From a virus, in IMG/VR virus record IMGVR_UViG_3300021363_000015, positions 1-36,463 of that record: 36,463 nucleotides of DNA. One strand, 5' to 3'. The notes beneath the pieces were generated by a model, which was given only the letters and a program-made list of their open reading frames with translations, was not told the origin of the DNA and ran no database searches. How positions within the stretch are numbered: position 1 is the first letter of the stretch; each line of letters begins with the position of its first letter. The translations under genes were made by a program, and so were the position numbers. Positions 24,740 to 29,854 of this stretch are shown in pieces.

Positions 24740-24864
24740 ACACAGACAACGTGCAAGACGATCGCTTGCTATGGTTCCATACCCTAGATGCCGGTTCTGT
24801 GTCCGCCAGTTTATGGCCTTACGTGATGTTGATCCTAGGAGCGTGTGCGCGTCTTTTAGGTTAA
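24736..24864 (+). CDS. Possible 42-residue peptide overlapping RNA elements
   Basis: ATG 24736 opens MDTDNVQDDRLLWFHTLDAG... and ends in a hydrophobic stretch (LWPYVMLILGACARLLG) at TAA 24862-24864. It is in frame with the preceding gene across a single TAG. There is no good ribosome site, and the DNA also folds well as RNA, so coding is uncertain. A second short frame (24813-24905, 30 residues) overlaps it out of phase. Confidence 0.3.
   Translation: MDTDNVQDDRLLWFHTLDAGSVSASLWPYVMLILGACARLLG
24738..24808 (+). ncRNA. Foldable element A (closing helix GGACACAGA/TCTGTGTCC)
   Basis: Arms GGACACAGA (24738-24746) and TCTGTGTCC (24796-24804) give a 9-bp helix. Inside, GCAAG-7 bases-CTTGC forms an anticodon-arm-sized hairpin and TATGGTTCCATA another. 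G then CCA follow the closing helix, as in tRNAs, but no T-arm is present. Described as tRNA-like in outline only. Confidence 0.4.
24808..24816 (+). repeat. AGTTTATGG leader, copy 2
   Basis: Second copy of the nine-base leader; it directly follows the CCA of element A and opens element B. Confidence 0.7.
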
Positions 24865-24926
24865 TCAGTGATAACGCGCCCAATATGGTAGTAGGAGCCA
24901 AATAGACCTACATTCACAGGCCACCA
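24815..24926 (+). ncRNA. Foldable element B (closing helix GGCCT/AGGCC)
   Basis: GGCCT (24815-24819) pairs with AGGCC (24918-24922), with GTGA/TCAC continuing inward after a small internal loop. Hairpins GCGCGT/ACGCGC (6 bp) and GTAGG/CCTAC (5 bp) lie inside. A then CCA follow the closing arm. GC-rich for this genome. No tRNA T-arm. Could instead be partly coding. Confidence 0.4.
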
Positions 24927-24934
24927 GTTTATGG
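24926..24934 (+). repeat. AGTTTATGG leader, copy 3
   Basis: Third copy of the nine-base leader, at the 5' end of the tRNA-like gene and directly after the CCA of element B. Confidence 0.7.
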
Positions 24935-25011
24935 CAATCTTGGTCAAGTGGAAAGATAGTAGCTCTAAATGCATTTAACTACAGACACAGGTTCGATTCC
25001 TGTAGATTGCC
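24934..25011 (+). tRNA. tRNA-like gene with an enlarged anticodon loop
   Basis: Acceptor GCAATCT (24934-24940) pairs perfectly with AGATTGC (25004-25010). The T-arm is canonical: ACAGG TTCGATT CCTGT (24987-25003). A short D-arm GTC/GAT encloses a loop with GG (AAGTGGAAA). The anticodon stem is GTAG/CTAC (24959-24962, 24979-24982), but 16 bases lie between them instead of about 9. A canonical loop (C, U33, CUA, A37 ... A38) appears if about 9 bases (24969-24977) form an intron at the usual 37/38 position. That would make it an amber (CUA) suppressor. No CCA is encoded. It may instead be a degenerate tRNA or decoy. Confidence 0.6.
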
Positions 25012-25035
25012 TCTTATGGCATTTTGTTATATAAT
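25007..25035 (+). promoter_or_regulatory. Lysis promoter with TGGCAT-type element
   Basis: -35 TTGCCT (25007-25012, formed by the 3' end of the tRNA-like gene), 17-base spacer containing TATGGCATTTTG, and perfect -10 TATAAT (25030-25035). The expected start is about 24 bases ahead of the lysozyme ATG. Confidence 0.68.
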
Positions 25036-25065
25036 GAAGTAATTCAATATAACAAAAGGTGATTG

Positions 25066-25497
25066 ATGTATTTATCCAATGATTTACTAAACAAAATAAC
25101 TGTTCGTTTAATGCATGACGAATCTTTTAGCGGTAAAATTTACACTGACTCTAAAGGTTTTATTACAATAGGGTTTGGATTTAATTTAACTACTCAAGAA
25201 CTACCCATAAGTATCGCGCTAGAATGGCTTCACATCTTAATAAATAAAATTCAATTTGAATTAGAAAAACACATATCATTTTGGAATGAATTAAATGATG
25301 CTCGTAAGTATGTATTGATCAATATGGCGTATCAGATGGGTATTGGAGGATTACTTCAATTCCATGCTATGCTTAAATCGCTCGGGTCCAAAGACTATGA
25401 TGGTGCAGCCATTGAGATGAAGGATTCGGTCTGGTACAGGGATTTCACGACCCGAGCCTCACGATTGGTTAAGATCATGCAATCAGGAGAATTCTAA
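25066..25497 (+). CDS. Endolysin, T4-type lysozyme (GH24)
   Basis: ATG 25066 follows AAAGGTG. The 143-residue protein has the catalytic triad in HDESFSGKIYTDSKGFITIGFG: Glu19, Asp28 and Thr34, the exact spacing of T4 lysozyme Glu11, Asp20 and Thr26. The C-terminus (WYRDFTTRASRLVKIM) matches the family (RWNxxxxRANRxIxxF). There is no signal or anchor sequence, so release depends on the holin next door. It cleaves peptidoglycan between MurNAc and GlcNAc. Confidence 0.92.
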   Translation: MYLSNDLLNKITVRLMHDESFSGKIYTDSKGFITIGFGFNLTTQELPISIALEWLHILINKIQFELEKHISFWNELNDARKYVLINMAYQMGIGGLLQFHAMLKSLGSKDYDGAAIEMKDSVWYRDFTTRASRLVKIMQSGEF

Positions 25498-25498
25498 T

Positions 25499-25960
25499 AT
25501 GTCCATTTATTCTGCTTTAGTTCCAATAATCTCGAAAGTTTCACCATTGTTAGGTTCTGCGTTAGGCGGTCCTGCCGGTGCTTTGGTGGGTTCTTTGATT
25601 TCTAGTACGCTAGGAGTTGATATGTCCAAACCTGAAGATTTATTGAACAAACTAAGTGATCCCTCTGCATTAGATAAGCTTAAAGAGCTTGAGCTTCAAT
25701 TAAAAGACCTACAGGACGCTAGAATCGAAGCATCGAAAGATACAGGAGCATTGAGATTTGTACGTCCTGCGCTTGCGTTGTTCGCTATGCTGGCTATATT
25801 CGCAGATGTTCTGTTGATTAACTATGTGGAAGACTACGTGGTTAACCAGATATTGATAGTCATGCTTGTAAGTCTTGTATGGGATGTAAGGCAGATATAT
25901 AAGTTTTACTTTGGAAGTGGGGAGGAAGTTCCTAGCTTCCTCCTGAAAGACAAACGTTAG
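25499..25960 (+). CDS. Holin, 3TM family
   Basis: Starts one base after the lysozyme stop with AGGAG upstream. The 153-residue protein has a Gly/Ala/Ser hydrophobic N-terminal segment (residues 3-40), a charged amphipathic middle (LNKLSDPSALDKLKELELQLKDLQDARIEASKDTGALRF is its Lys/Glu-rich core in part), and two membrane spans (RPALALFAMLAIFADVLLI; NQILIVMLVSLVWDV). This is the layout of the 3TM phage holins (DUF3154). It would permeabilise the inner membrane for the lysozyme. No spanin pair was found nearby. Confidence 0.8.
   Translation: MSIYSALVPIISKVSPLLGSALGGPAGALVGSLISSTLGVDMSKPEDLLNKLSDPSALDKLKELELQLKDLQDARIEASKDTGALRFVRPALALFAMLAIFADVLLINYVEDYVVNQILIVMLVSLVWDVRQIYKFYFGSGEEVPSFLLKDKR
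25921..25943. terminator. Hairpin at the 3' end of the holin gene
   Basis: GGAGGAAG (25921-25928) and CTTCCTCC (25936-25943) form a perfect 8-bp stem with a 7-base loop, inside the last codons of holin and near the 3' end of the converging leftward operon. No U-tract follows on either strand, so it may pause or protect transcript ends rather than terminate by itself. Confidence 0.45.
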
Positions 25961-26058
25961 TCAGCTAAAGCGATTAATATTCCCAAGAACCCCATGATGG
26001 CTGTAACCCACATGGGTGCTCCACAAAACAAGCAAATTAAGAACATGATAATAAACAT
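25957..26058 (-). CDS. Tiny membrane peptide
   Basis: A 33-residue hydrophobic peptide (MFIIMFLICLFCGAPMWVTA...) with a strong GGAGG ribosome site and a TAATG coupling to the gene upstream. Its stop overlaps the holin stop on the other strand by 3 bases. A single membrane span could modulate lysis or the envelope; unproven. Confidence 0.55.
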   Translation of the reverse strand: MFIIMFLICLFCGAPMWVTAIMGFLGILIALAD

Positions 26059-26216
26059 TATTTTTCCTCCAGTATGTCTTTTAATAGAATTTGATAGGTA
26101 AAAATTGAGGTTTTTATCTCACTTAATTTTTCAGAATCATTAGAATTTTCAGTTAATATGTCTATTATTACTTCTATTAATAACTGATTTATATTGTTTA
26201 TTCGCCTAGTTTTCAT
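26058..26216 (-). CDS. Small accessory protein, unknown
   Basis: A 52-residue helical, charged product (MKTRRINNINQLLIEVIIDIL...ILLKDILEEK) coupled by TAATG to the next gene and by ATGA to the previous one. No family recognised. Confidence 0.58.
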   Translation of the reverse strand: MKTRRINNINQLLIEVIIDILTENSNDSEKLSEIKTSIFTYQILLKDILEEK

Positions 26217-26368
26217 TCTATTATCTCAAAAGTTTCTATTTTTACGTTAATGTCTGAATGTCTATTCAATATGTCATTTGCAATTCGTAATGCTTGCAAT
26301 TCATATTTGAAAACAATCTTTTCTTCCCCACATGGGCTTGATGGGTTAGTAACAATGTAAATTCTCAT
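26213..26368 (-). CDS. Small accessory protein, unknown
   Basis: A 51-residue frame (MRIYIVTNPSSPCGEEKIVF...) with GGAGG upstream, overlapping its neighbours by ATGA downstream and TAATG upstream. Small mixed alpha/beta composition. No family recognised. Confidence 0.58.
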   Translation of the reverse strand: MRIYIVTNPSSPCGEEKIVFKYELQALRIANDILNRHSDINVKIETFEIIE

Positions 26369-26589
26369 TATCTGTCCTCCTTTGGTGGTTCAGGAATTTC
26401 TAACCAATATCCACCTGAAACTTTTAGCATATCTTCAGTAGCTCCAAGTCCAAATCCACGTTCTTTATCTTCTTCATGCGACAAGGTATAAAGAAGAGTT
26501 GATATGCCAAGACTTTTCGATCCTGGTCTAGTGACAACTAGTCTTTTTCCTATGGGTGGCATTTTATCTCTAAATTTAATCCAATTCAT
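26368..26589 (-). CDS. DUF551-like phage protein
   Basis: The 73-residue product has the DUF551 pattern: an opening MNWIKFRDKMPPIGKRLVVTR and a closing YWLEIPEPPKED (family form: W..vsdrmP..g..VLv ... HWmPLPePP). Such proteins are frequent in phage accessory blocks; function unknown. Confidence 0.72.
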   Translation of the reverse strand: MNWIKFRDKMPPIGKRLVVTRPGSKSLGISTLLYTLSHEEDKERGFGLGATEDMLKVSGGYWLEIPEPPKEDR

Positions 26590-26726
26590 TTGATGTCTCC
26601 TAAGTATTTTTTATCCATGTCTACACATTCATTGTAAAACTTAATAACTTTCTCTTCGGTATCAGAACATAGTAATAAGTTACCGTAATATATGCATTTC
26701 TTGTTAAATAGATTGAGTATTTCCAT
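26586..26726 (-). CDS. Small accessory protein, unknown
   Basis: A 46-residue frame (MEILNLFNKKCIYYGN...) started by the junction motif GGAGCCTAAATAATG and overlapping the next gene by ATGA. Three cysteines, spaced too far for a clear zinc site. Confidence 0.55.
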   Translation of the reverse strand: MEILNLFNKKCIYYGNLLLCSDTEEKVIKFYNECVDMDKKYLGDIK

Positions 26727-26739
26727 TATTTAGGCTCCA

Positions 26740-26964
26740 TTAACATTCTTTATAAATTTCTATTTCATTATGTTTATTGATGGCTTCTATAAGATCTTCA
26801 TCTCCTTCAACACCAGCATCTTGTAAAGCTTCTAGATAGGTTAAATCTGAATGATCTAGTGTATTTGGATATCCATATTTTTTTTCTAATATGTCTCTTA
26901 ATTGATAACTTCCACATCCATAGTCTTTCTTTGATTTTGGTTTCCAACGTAAAGAACATCCCAT
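26740..26964 (-). CDS. Small accessory protein, unknown
   Basis: The 74-residue product starts at the repeated junction TGGAGACTAAATAATG. A basic N-terminus (RWKPKSKKDYGCG) is followed by an acidic, helical C-terminus (DAGVEGDEDLIEAINKHNEIEI). No family recognised. Confidence 0.62.
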   Translation of the reverse strand: MGCSLRWKPKSKKDYGCGSYQLRDILEKKYGYPNTLDHSDLTYLEALQDAGVEGDEDLIEAINKHNEIEIYKEC

Positions 26965-27185
26965 TATTTAGTCTCCATTTGTTTAATAGCATCGTCTAAA
27001 TACCATCTTGCTTTCTTTAGGTCTTCAATACCGTTCTTTAATTGATAACGCCAAAGATATTTAATAGCATTACCAATACCGAATGACATATGGCGTGTAA
27101 CATCAATGCATTCAATTCTACGACCGCATTCACATTGAGCAGGAGAATTATTGTAATGTGGTGGATGGTTTATGTTGTCAGTCAT
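26964..27185 (-). CDS. DUF3310-family protein
   Basis: The 73-residue product has the diagnostic NHPPHY (6-11), IECIDV, GNAIKYLWRY and EDLKKARWYLDDAI segments of DUF3310, a family widespread in phages near nucleotide-metabolism genes but without a proven activity. It ends in the repeated METK and shares TAATG with the next gene. Confidence 0.88.
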   Translation of the reverse strand: MTDNINHPPHYNNSPAQCECGRRIECIDVTRHMSFGIGNAIKYLWRYQLKNGIEDLKKARWYLDDAIKQMETK

Positions 27186-27412
27186 TATTTAGTCTCCATA
27201 TCTTTTAGTGTGTTAACTATTTCTTGATTAAGCTGTTCAATCTCAAGTGAATAACTCTCTATTTTTTTAATTCTGTTTGAATTATCTGTATCGTGATAAG
27301 CAAATCCTGTAATTAGGCTTCTTTCCAGTTCTGAATGAGTTTGCATCATCTTTTTGTTTATTTCTTGTATTTCATTTAATAAGGATTTTACGTAAAGGTG
27401 AGGATGATTCAT
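27185..27412 (-). CDS. Small coiled-coil accessory protein
   Basis: A 75-residue helical product (LLNEIQEINKKMMQTHSELERSLI ... LEIEQLNQEIVNTLKDMETK) with heptad-like Leu/Ile spacing, probably a short coiled coil. It both starts and ends at copies of the GGAGACTAAATAATG junction. Confidence 0.62.
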   Translation of the reverse strand: MNHPHLYVKSLLNEIQEINKKMMQTHSELERSLITGFAYHDTDNSNRIKKIESYSLEIEQLNQEIVNTLKDMETK

Positions 27413-27822
27413 TATTTAGTCTCCAAAAGTTCAAGGTTAGAATGAATGTTTCCTATTACTTCTAATGATTTACTAAAATAATCTGCTAATACTATAGATT
27501 TAATTCTATTATCAATTTTAAACAATGCTTTATAGGATGGAATATCAAAAACAGTTATTCCTATACTAGCCATCATGTTTATATCAAAATCATAATTCTG
27601 ATGTCCGTGTATCCATTTTAATATATCTCCTTCATAAATTTCTTTTCCTGTTGAATCATGTAGGCCGGTGAATTGCATGATTTCAACTTTGTCAGTTATC
27701 CATACTCCATTCCATGCCACAGATCCATTCATATATATCTGTATGTTGTTTGATAAATCAGAATCACTGTATATCATTCTTTTTCTGCCTGGTTGCCATA
27801 ATCGATATTTTATTGGGCGCAT
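27412..27822 (-). CDS. YopX-family protein
   Basis: The 136-residue protein has the YopX hallmarks: an RLW opening, MQFTGLHDSTGKEIYEGDIL (residues 49-68), and the later IGNIHSNLELL end. YopX proteins are common small phage proteins with an SH3-like barrel and no settled function. It ends LETK at the junction motif and overlaps the upstream gene by 13 bases. Confidence 0.88.
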   Translation of the reverse strand: MRPIKYRLWQPGRKRMIYSDSDLSNNIQIYMNGSVAWNGVWITDKVEIMQFTGLHDSTGKEIYEGDILKWIHGHQNYDFDINMMASIGITVFDIPSYKALFKIDNRIKSIVLADYFSKSLEVIGNIHSNLELLETK

Positions 27823-27986
27823 GGGGGTTCCTTATATTCATGATATTTATGAAAAGAAATGTACATTCTTGAAAATAAATTTAATCCTATTGATGAAATC
27901 TTTGCATATCTAGAGGCGTTCATACGTTCAAATTCTTTTTCTGTTTCTGATAAGCATGATTTACATGAAAATACTATTTCAGACAT
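27810..27986 (-). CDS. Small CxxC protein, unknown
   Basis: A 58-residue frame from ATG 27986 with GGGAG six bases upstream (MSEIVFSCKSCLSETEKEFER...). The CKSC pair has no obvious partner pair. It overlaps both neighbours by 13 bases. Confidence 0.55.
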   Translation of the reverse strand: MSEIVFSCKSCLSETEKEFERMNASRYAKISSIGLNLFSRMYISFHKYHEYKEPPCAQ

Positions 27987-28114
27987 CGTGAACTCCCAAA
28001 GGTTACTGATTCTAGGTGTGCCATTCTCTTATCTATGAGATCAATTTTATAGTCTATTACCCATGAAGATAAAAAAATTGCAATTAATATAAAAATAAAA
28101 TCATATACCGTCAT
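27974..28114 (-). CDS. Small single-span membrane protein
   Basis: A 46-residue frame (MTVYDFIFILIAIFLSSWVIDYKIDLIDKR...) with one N-terminal membrane span and a cytoplasmic-type charged tail. GAGGAAAACTTAA upstream provides the ribosome site. Overlaps of 13-14 bases with neighbours. Confidence 0.52.
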   Translation of the reverse strand: MTVYDFIFILIAIFLSSWVIDYKIDLIDKRMAHLESVTFGSSRCLK

Positions 28115-28196
28115 TTAAGTTTTCCTCACATATCTCACATATAACTTCCTCCCCTTCGAAAAGGGGAAGATCACAAATTTCACAGTTAACGTCCAT
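28101..28196 (-). CDS. Tiny zinc-ribbon-like peptide
   Basis: A 31-residue frame (MDVNCEICDLPLFEGEEVICEICEENL) with two CxxC pairs (Cys5/Cys8 and Cys20/Cys23), enough for one zinc knuckle. It overlaps both neighbours. Very short but the motif supports it. Confidence 0.5.
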   Translation of the reverse strand: MDVNCEICDLPLFEGEEVICEICEENLNDGI

Positions 28197-28416
28197 ATCG
28201 TTGTCTACCTTGCATATTTCCAATAAACTCAAGTATTTTTTGATACATATCGTCTCTTTCTTCTTCAGTTTTCCATATCAAAATTAAATCATTACCTCTT
28301 TCATCAGCAAATATGATTGTAGGCTCATCTAAACAATCTTTACCTTTTCTAATGAACTGATAAGCATCAGCATTAACAAGATAAGTTGAATCTTTGTCAT
28401 TAATTTCCATCCACAT
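28186..28416 (-). CDS. Small accessory protein, unknown
   Basis: A 76-residue product (MWMEINDKDSTYLVNADAYQF...). Two strands and a helix are suggested (TIIFADERGNDLILIWKTEEERDDMYQKILEFI). A start two codons later is also possible. No family recognised. Confidence 0.62.
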   Translation of the reverse strand: MWMEINDKDSTYLVNADAYQFIRKGKDCLDEPTIIFADERGNDLILIWKTEEERDDMYQKILEFIGNMQGRQRYGR

Positions 28417-28417
28417 A

Positions 28418-28525
28418 TTAATTACCTCTGTAGTAGTTATCGTAAAGTTCGTTAATTTCTTGCTCTTGAGCTTCTATTAATTTCTCAATGTATGTGTCTA
28501 TGTCGCTAAATTCGATAATGTCCAT
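28418..28525 (-). CDS. Tiny acidic helical peptide
   Basis: A 35-residue frame (MDIIEFSDIDTYIEKLIEAQEQ...), GAGG upstream in the preceding gene's end, one base from the next gene. Highly acidic; could mimic nucleic acid or be a short helical binder. Low information. Confidence 0.42.
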   Translation of the reverse strand: MDIIEFSDIDTYIEKLIEAQEQEINELYDNYYRGN

Positions 28526-28526
28526 G

Positions 28527-28784
28527 TTAATTTAACCTCTCATTCCAAGTTGATATGAATTTATCCCAATCCTTTTTGAAATTCTCAGGATTATGTTCTG
28601 TTTCTGTTTTTCCATAATATTCTTGTTCAAATGCGCAAGATTGACACTTTATTCTAAACACGTAACGAAAATAGTCTGATGATTGTGAATAAAATGTAAC
28701 TTCTTTTGATTCGCAAAATGGACATGGTTTTAACTTAACTCCATCTTTTACAGGTTCTCTTGTTTTATTATTAAATGGCCACAT
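28527..28784 (-). CDS. Lar-like restriction-alleviation zinc ribbon
   Basis: The 85-residue protein has LKPCPFCES (Cys21/Cys24), IKCQSC (Cys47/Cys50) and a C-terminal FISTWNERLN. This is the Lar-family layout (LKPCPFCG ... V.C..C ... A...WN.R). Lar of the Rac prophage relieves type I restriction by boosting host modification. Many phage relatives are untested, so anti-restriction here is a family-based guess. Confidence 0.75.
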   Translation of the reverse strand: MWPFNNKTREPVKDGVKLKPCPFCESKEVTFYSQSSDYFRYVFRIKCQSCAFEQEYYGKTETEHNPENFKKDWDKFISTWNERLN

Positions 28785-28798
28785 GAAATTCTCCTTAT

Positions 28799-28984
28799 TT
28801 AAATAACACTGTTAATCCTATTGAAATCACCGTCTTTGTCTTCTATCCAAGTTCCAAACTTATAACCTAGTGAATATGCTATGTGATTAATAAGGCTCTT
28901 AGCATATCTTTGTTTCTTGGATGAACCTTGAGCTCTAAATGTTGCACCTGTGTAATACCACCAAACTAAACTGTACTTTTTCAT
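28799..28984 (-). CDS. Small basic protein, unknown
   Basis: A 61-residue product rich in Tyr, Trp, Lys and Arg (MKKYSLVWWYYTGATFRAQGSSKKQRYAKSL is its first half in outline), likely a small beta-alpha fold. AAGGAA upstream. No family recognised. Confidence 0.62.
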   Translation of the reverse strand: MKKYSLVWWYYTGATFRAQGSSKKQRYAKSLINHIAYSLGYKFGTWIEDKDGDFNRINSVI

Positions 28985-28993
28985 GTTATTTCC

Positions 28994-29131
28994 TTAACTT
29001 TTAACAAACATCATTTGAACTTGCTTATTCATTGCATTCATTGAATTAATGGCATCTTGATTGACCTTTAATGAAAATGAAGATATGAATATTAAACCTA
29101 CTACTAACAACATTTGAATGAACCATTCCAT
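28994..29131 (-). CDS. Small single-span membrane protein
   Basis: A 45-residue frame with GGGAG upstream (MEWFIQMLLVVGLIFISSFSL, then a polar Met/Asn-rich tail). One N-terminal membrane span. Function unknown. Confidence 0.58.
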   Translation of the reverse strand: MEWFIQMLLVVGLIFISSFSLKVNQDAINSMNAMNKQVQMMFVKS

Positions 29132-29153
29132 GGTGAATCTCCCTTAGTTAATG

Positions 29154-29285
29154 TTATCTATCTTTTTCAAGTTCTTTCCTAAAAATTTCAATGCACTCTT
29201 CTTTTGTTAAACCATGTAAAATAACCCAATATCTTATCCATCTTTCTACAGTCTCTATGCATAATTCAAGATCCTCTTTGGTCAT
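29154..29285 (-). CDS. Small helical protein, unknown
   Basis: A 43-residue frame (MTKEDLELCIETVERWIRYW...) with AAGGAG upstream. Entirely helical and charged. No family recognised. Confidence 0.58.
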   Translation of the reverse strand: MTKEDLELCIETVERWIRYWVILHGLTKEECIEIFRKELEKDR

Positions 29286-29320
29286 GGTAATTACTCCTTA
29301 ACTAGGTTATTAATCGTTTG

Positions 29321-29497
29321 TTAATTATTTTCTAACGTTATTGTTCCTTTTCTTTCTTCTTTATTAAGCTCAATGATAACTCTATGATGCAAATCTAATA
29401 GTTTTTCAATAGATACGTCTTTTAAAGCTTCCTCTACATCTAAGTCATTGCAAATATTTAATTGTCTTGATAGATAAAAAGAATTTGACTCTGACAT
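29321..29497 (-). CDS. Small acidic protein, unknown
   Basis: A 58-residue frame (MSESNSFYLSRQLNICNDLDVEEAL...) with AAGGAG upstream. Helical, acidic. No family recognised. Confidence 0.58.
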   Translation of the reverse strand: MSESNSFYLSRQLNICNDLDVEEALKDVSIEKLLDLHHRVIIELNKEERKGTITLENN

Positions 29498-29530
29498 GGT
29501 GAATCTCCTTAAGTTGTGTTTGTAAATTAA

Positions 29531-29704
29531 TTAAATTATTTCCCAATCATCAGCAAACAGATCTTCCACATTAAATTGACTAAACAAAGATTCCGATAAT
29601 TTATTAGATAATCCCTTCTCATATAAAAAAACATTTTTATCCCATGATTTTCTTCTTACTGAATTTCCTTTGCTTAATTGTATAAGAGCGTCTTCTATTT
29701 TCAT
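29531..29704 (-). CDS. Minimal Tad2-like / DUF2829 protein
   Basis: The 57-residue protein has the DUF2829 start (IEDALIQLSKGNSVRRKSWDKN; family form F.eAL..Lk.G..v.R..W) and the family end (VEDLFADDWEII; family form .DllAdDWeiv). DUF2829 members include Tad2, a sponge for the Thoeris defence signal. Most Tad2 proteins are longer, and this one lacks most of the middle segment. It is the first gene behind the leftward promoter at 29744-29772, as expected for an early anti-defence gene. Binding activity is not shown by the sequence. Confidence 0.75.
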   Translation of the reverse strand: MKIEDALIQLSKGNSVRRKSWDKNVFLYEKGLSNKLSESLFSQFNVEDLFADDWEII

Positions 29705-29743
29705 TTGTAACTTCCTTTAAGTTGTGTTGTCCTGATGAAATGA

Positions 29744-29772
29744 AGTATATGGCATTATGCCATACTAGTCAA
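29744..29772 (-). promoter_or_regulatory. Leftward accessory promoter with palindromic operator
   Basis: On the minus strand: -35 TTGACT (29772-29767), exact 17-base spacer, -10 TATACT (29749-29744). The spacer is nearly filled by the palindrome at 29748-29764. It should drive the Tad2-like gene and the block down to 25957. Confidence 0.75.
29748..29764. promoter_or_regulatory. Palindromic operator TATGGCATTATGCCATA
   Basis: A perfect 17-base dyad centred between the -10 and -35 of the leftward promoter. Half-sites TATGGCAT also occur in the spacers of the promoters at 24425, 25007 and 29801. Confidence 0.7.
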
Positions 29773-29800
29773 CAGGTATTTCACACCTTATTAACAAATA

Positions 29801-29829
29801 TTTACTTTGTGCAAAATGCCATATATAAT
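29801..29829 (+). promoter_or_regulatory. Rightward packaging/virion promoter with TGGCAT-type element
   Basis: -35 TTTACT (29801-29806), exact 17-base spacer, -10 TATAAT (29824-29829). The spacer contains GCAAAATGCCATA, the reverse complement of the TATGGCATTTTGC element. It is divergent from the accessory promoter 29 bases away. Confidence 0.7.
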
Positions 29830-29854
29830 GAGTAAAATTTGTATAGAGATGATT

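Noticed and set aside
24813-24905. 30-residue peptide frame in element B
   Set aside because: No ribosome site, out of phase with the other candidate frame, and fully inside the foldable element; listed only as a possibility.
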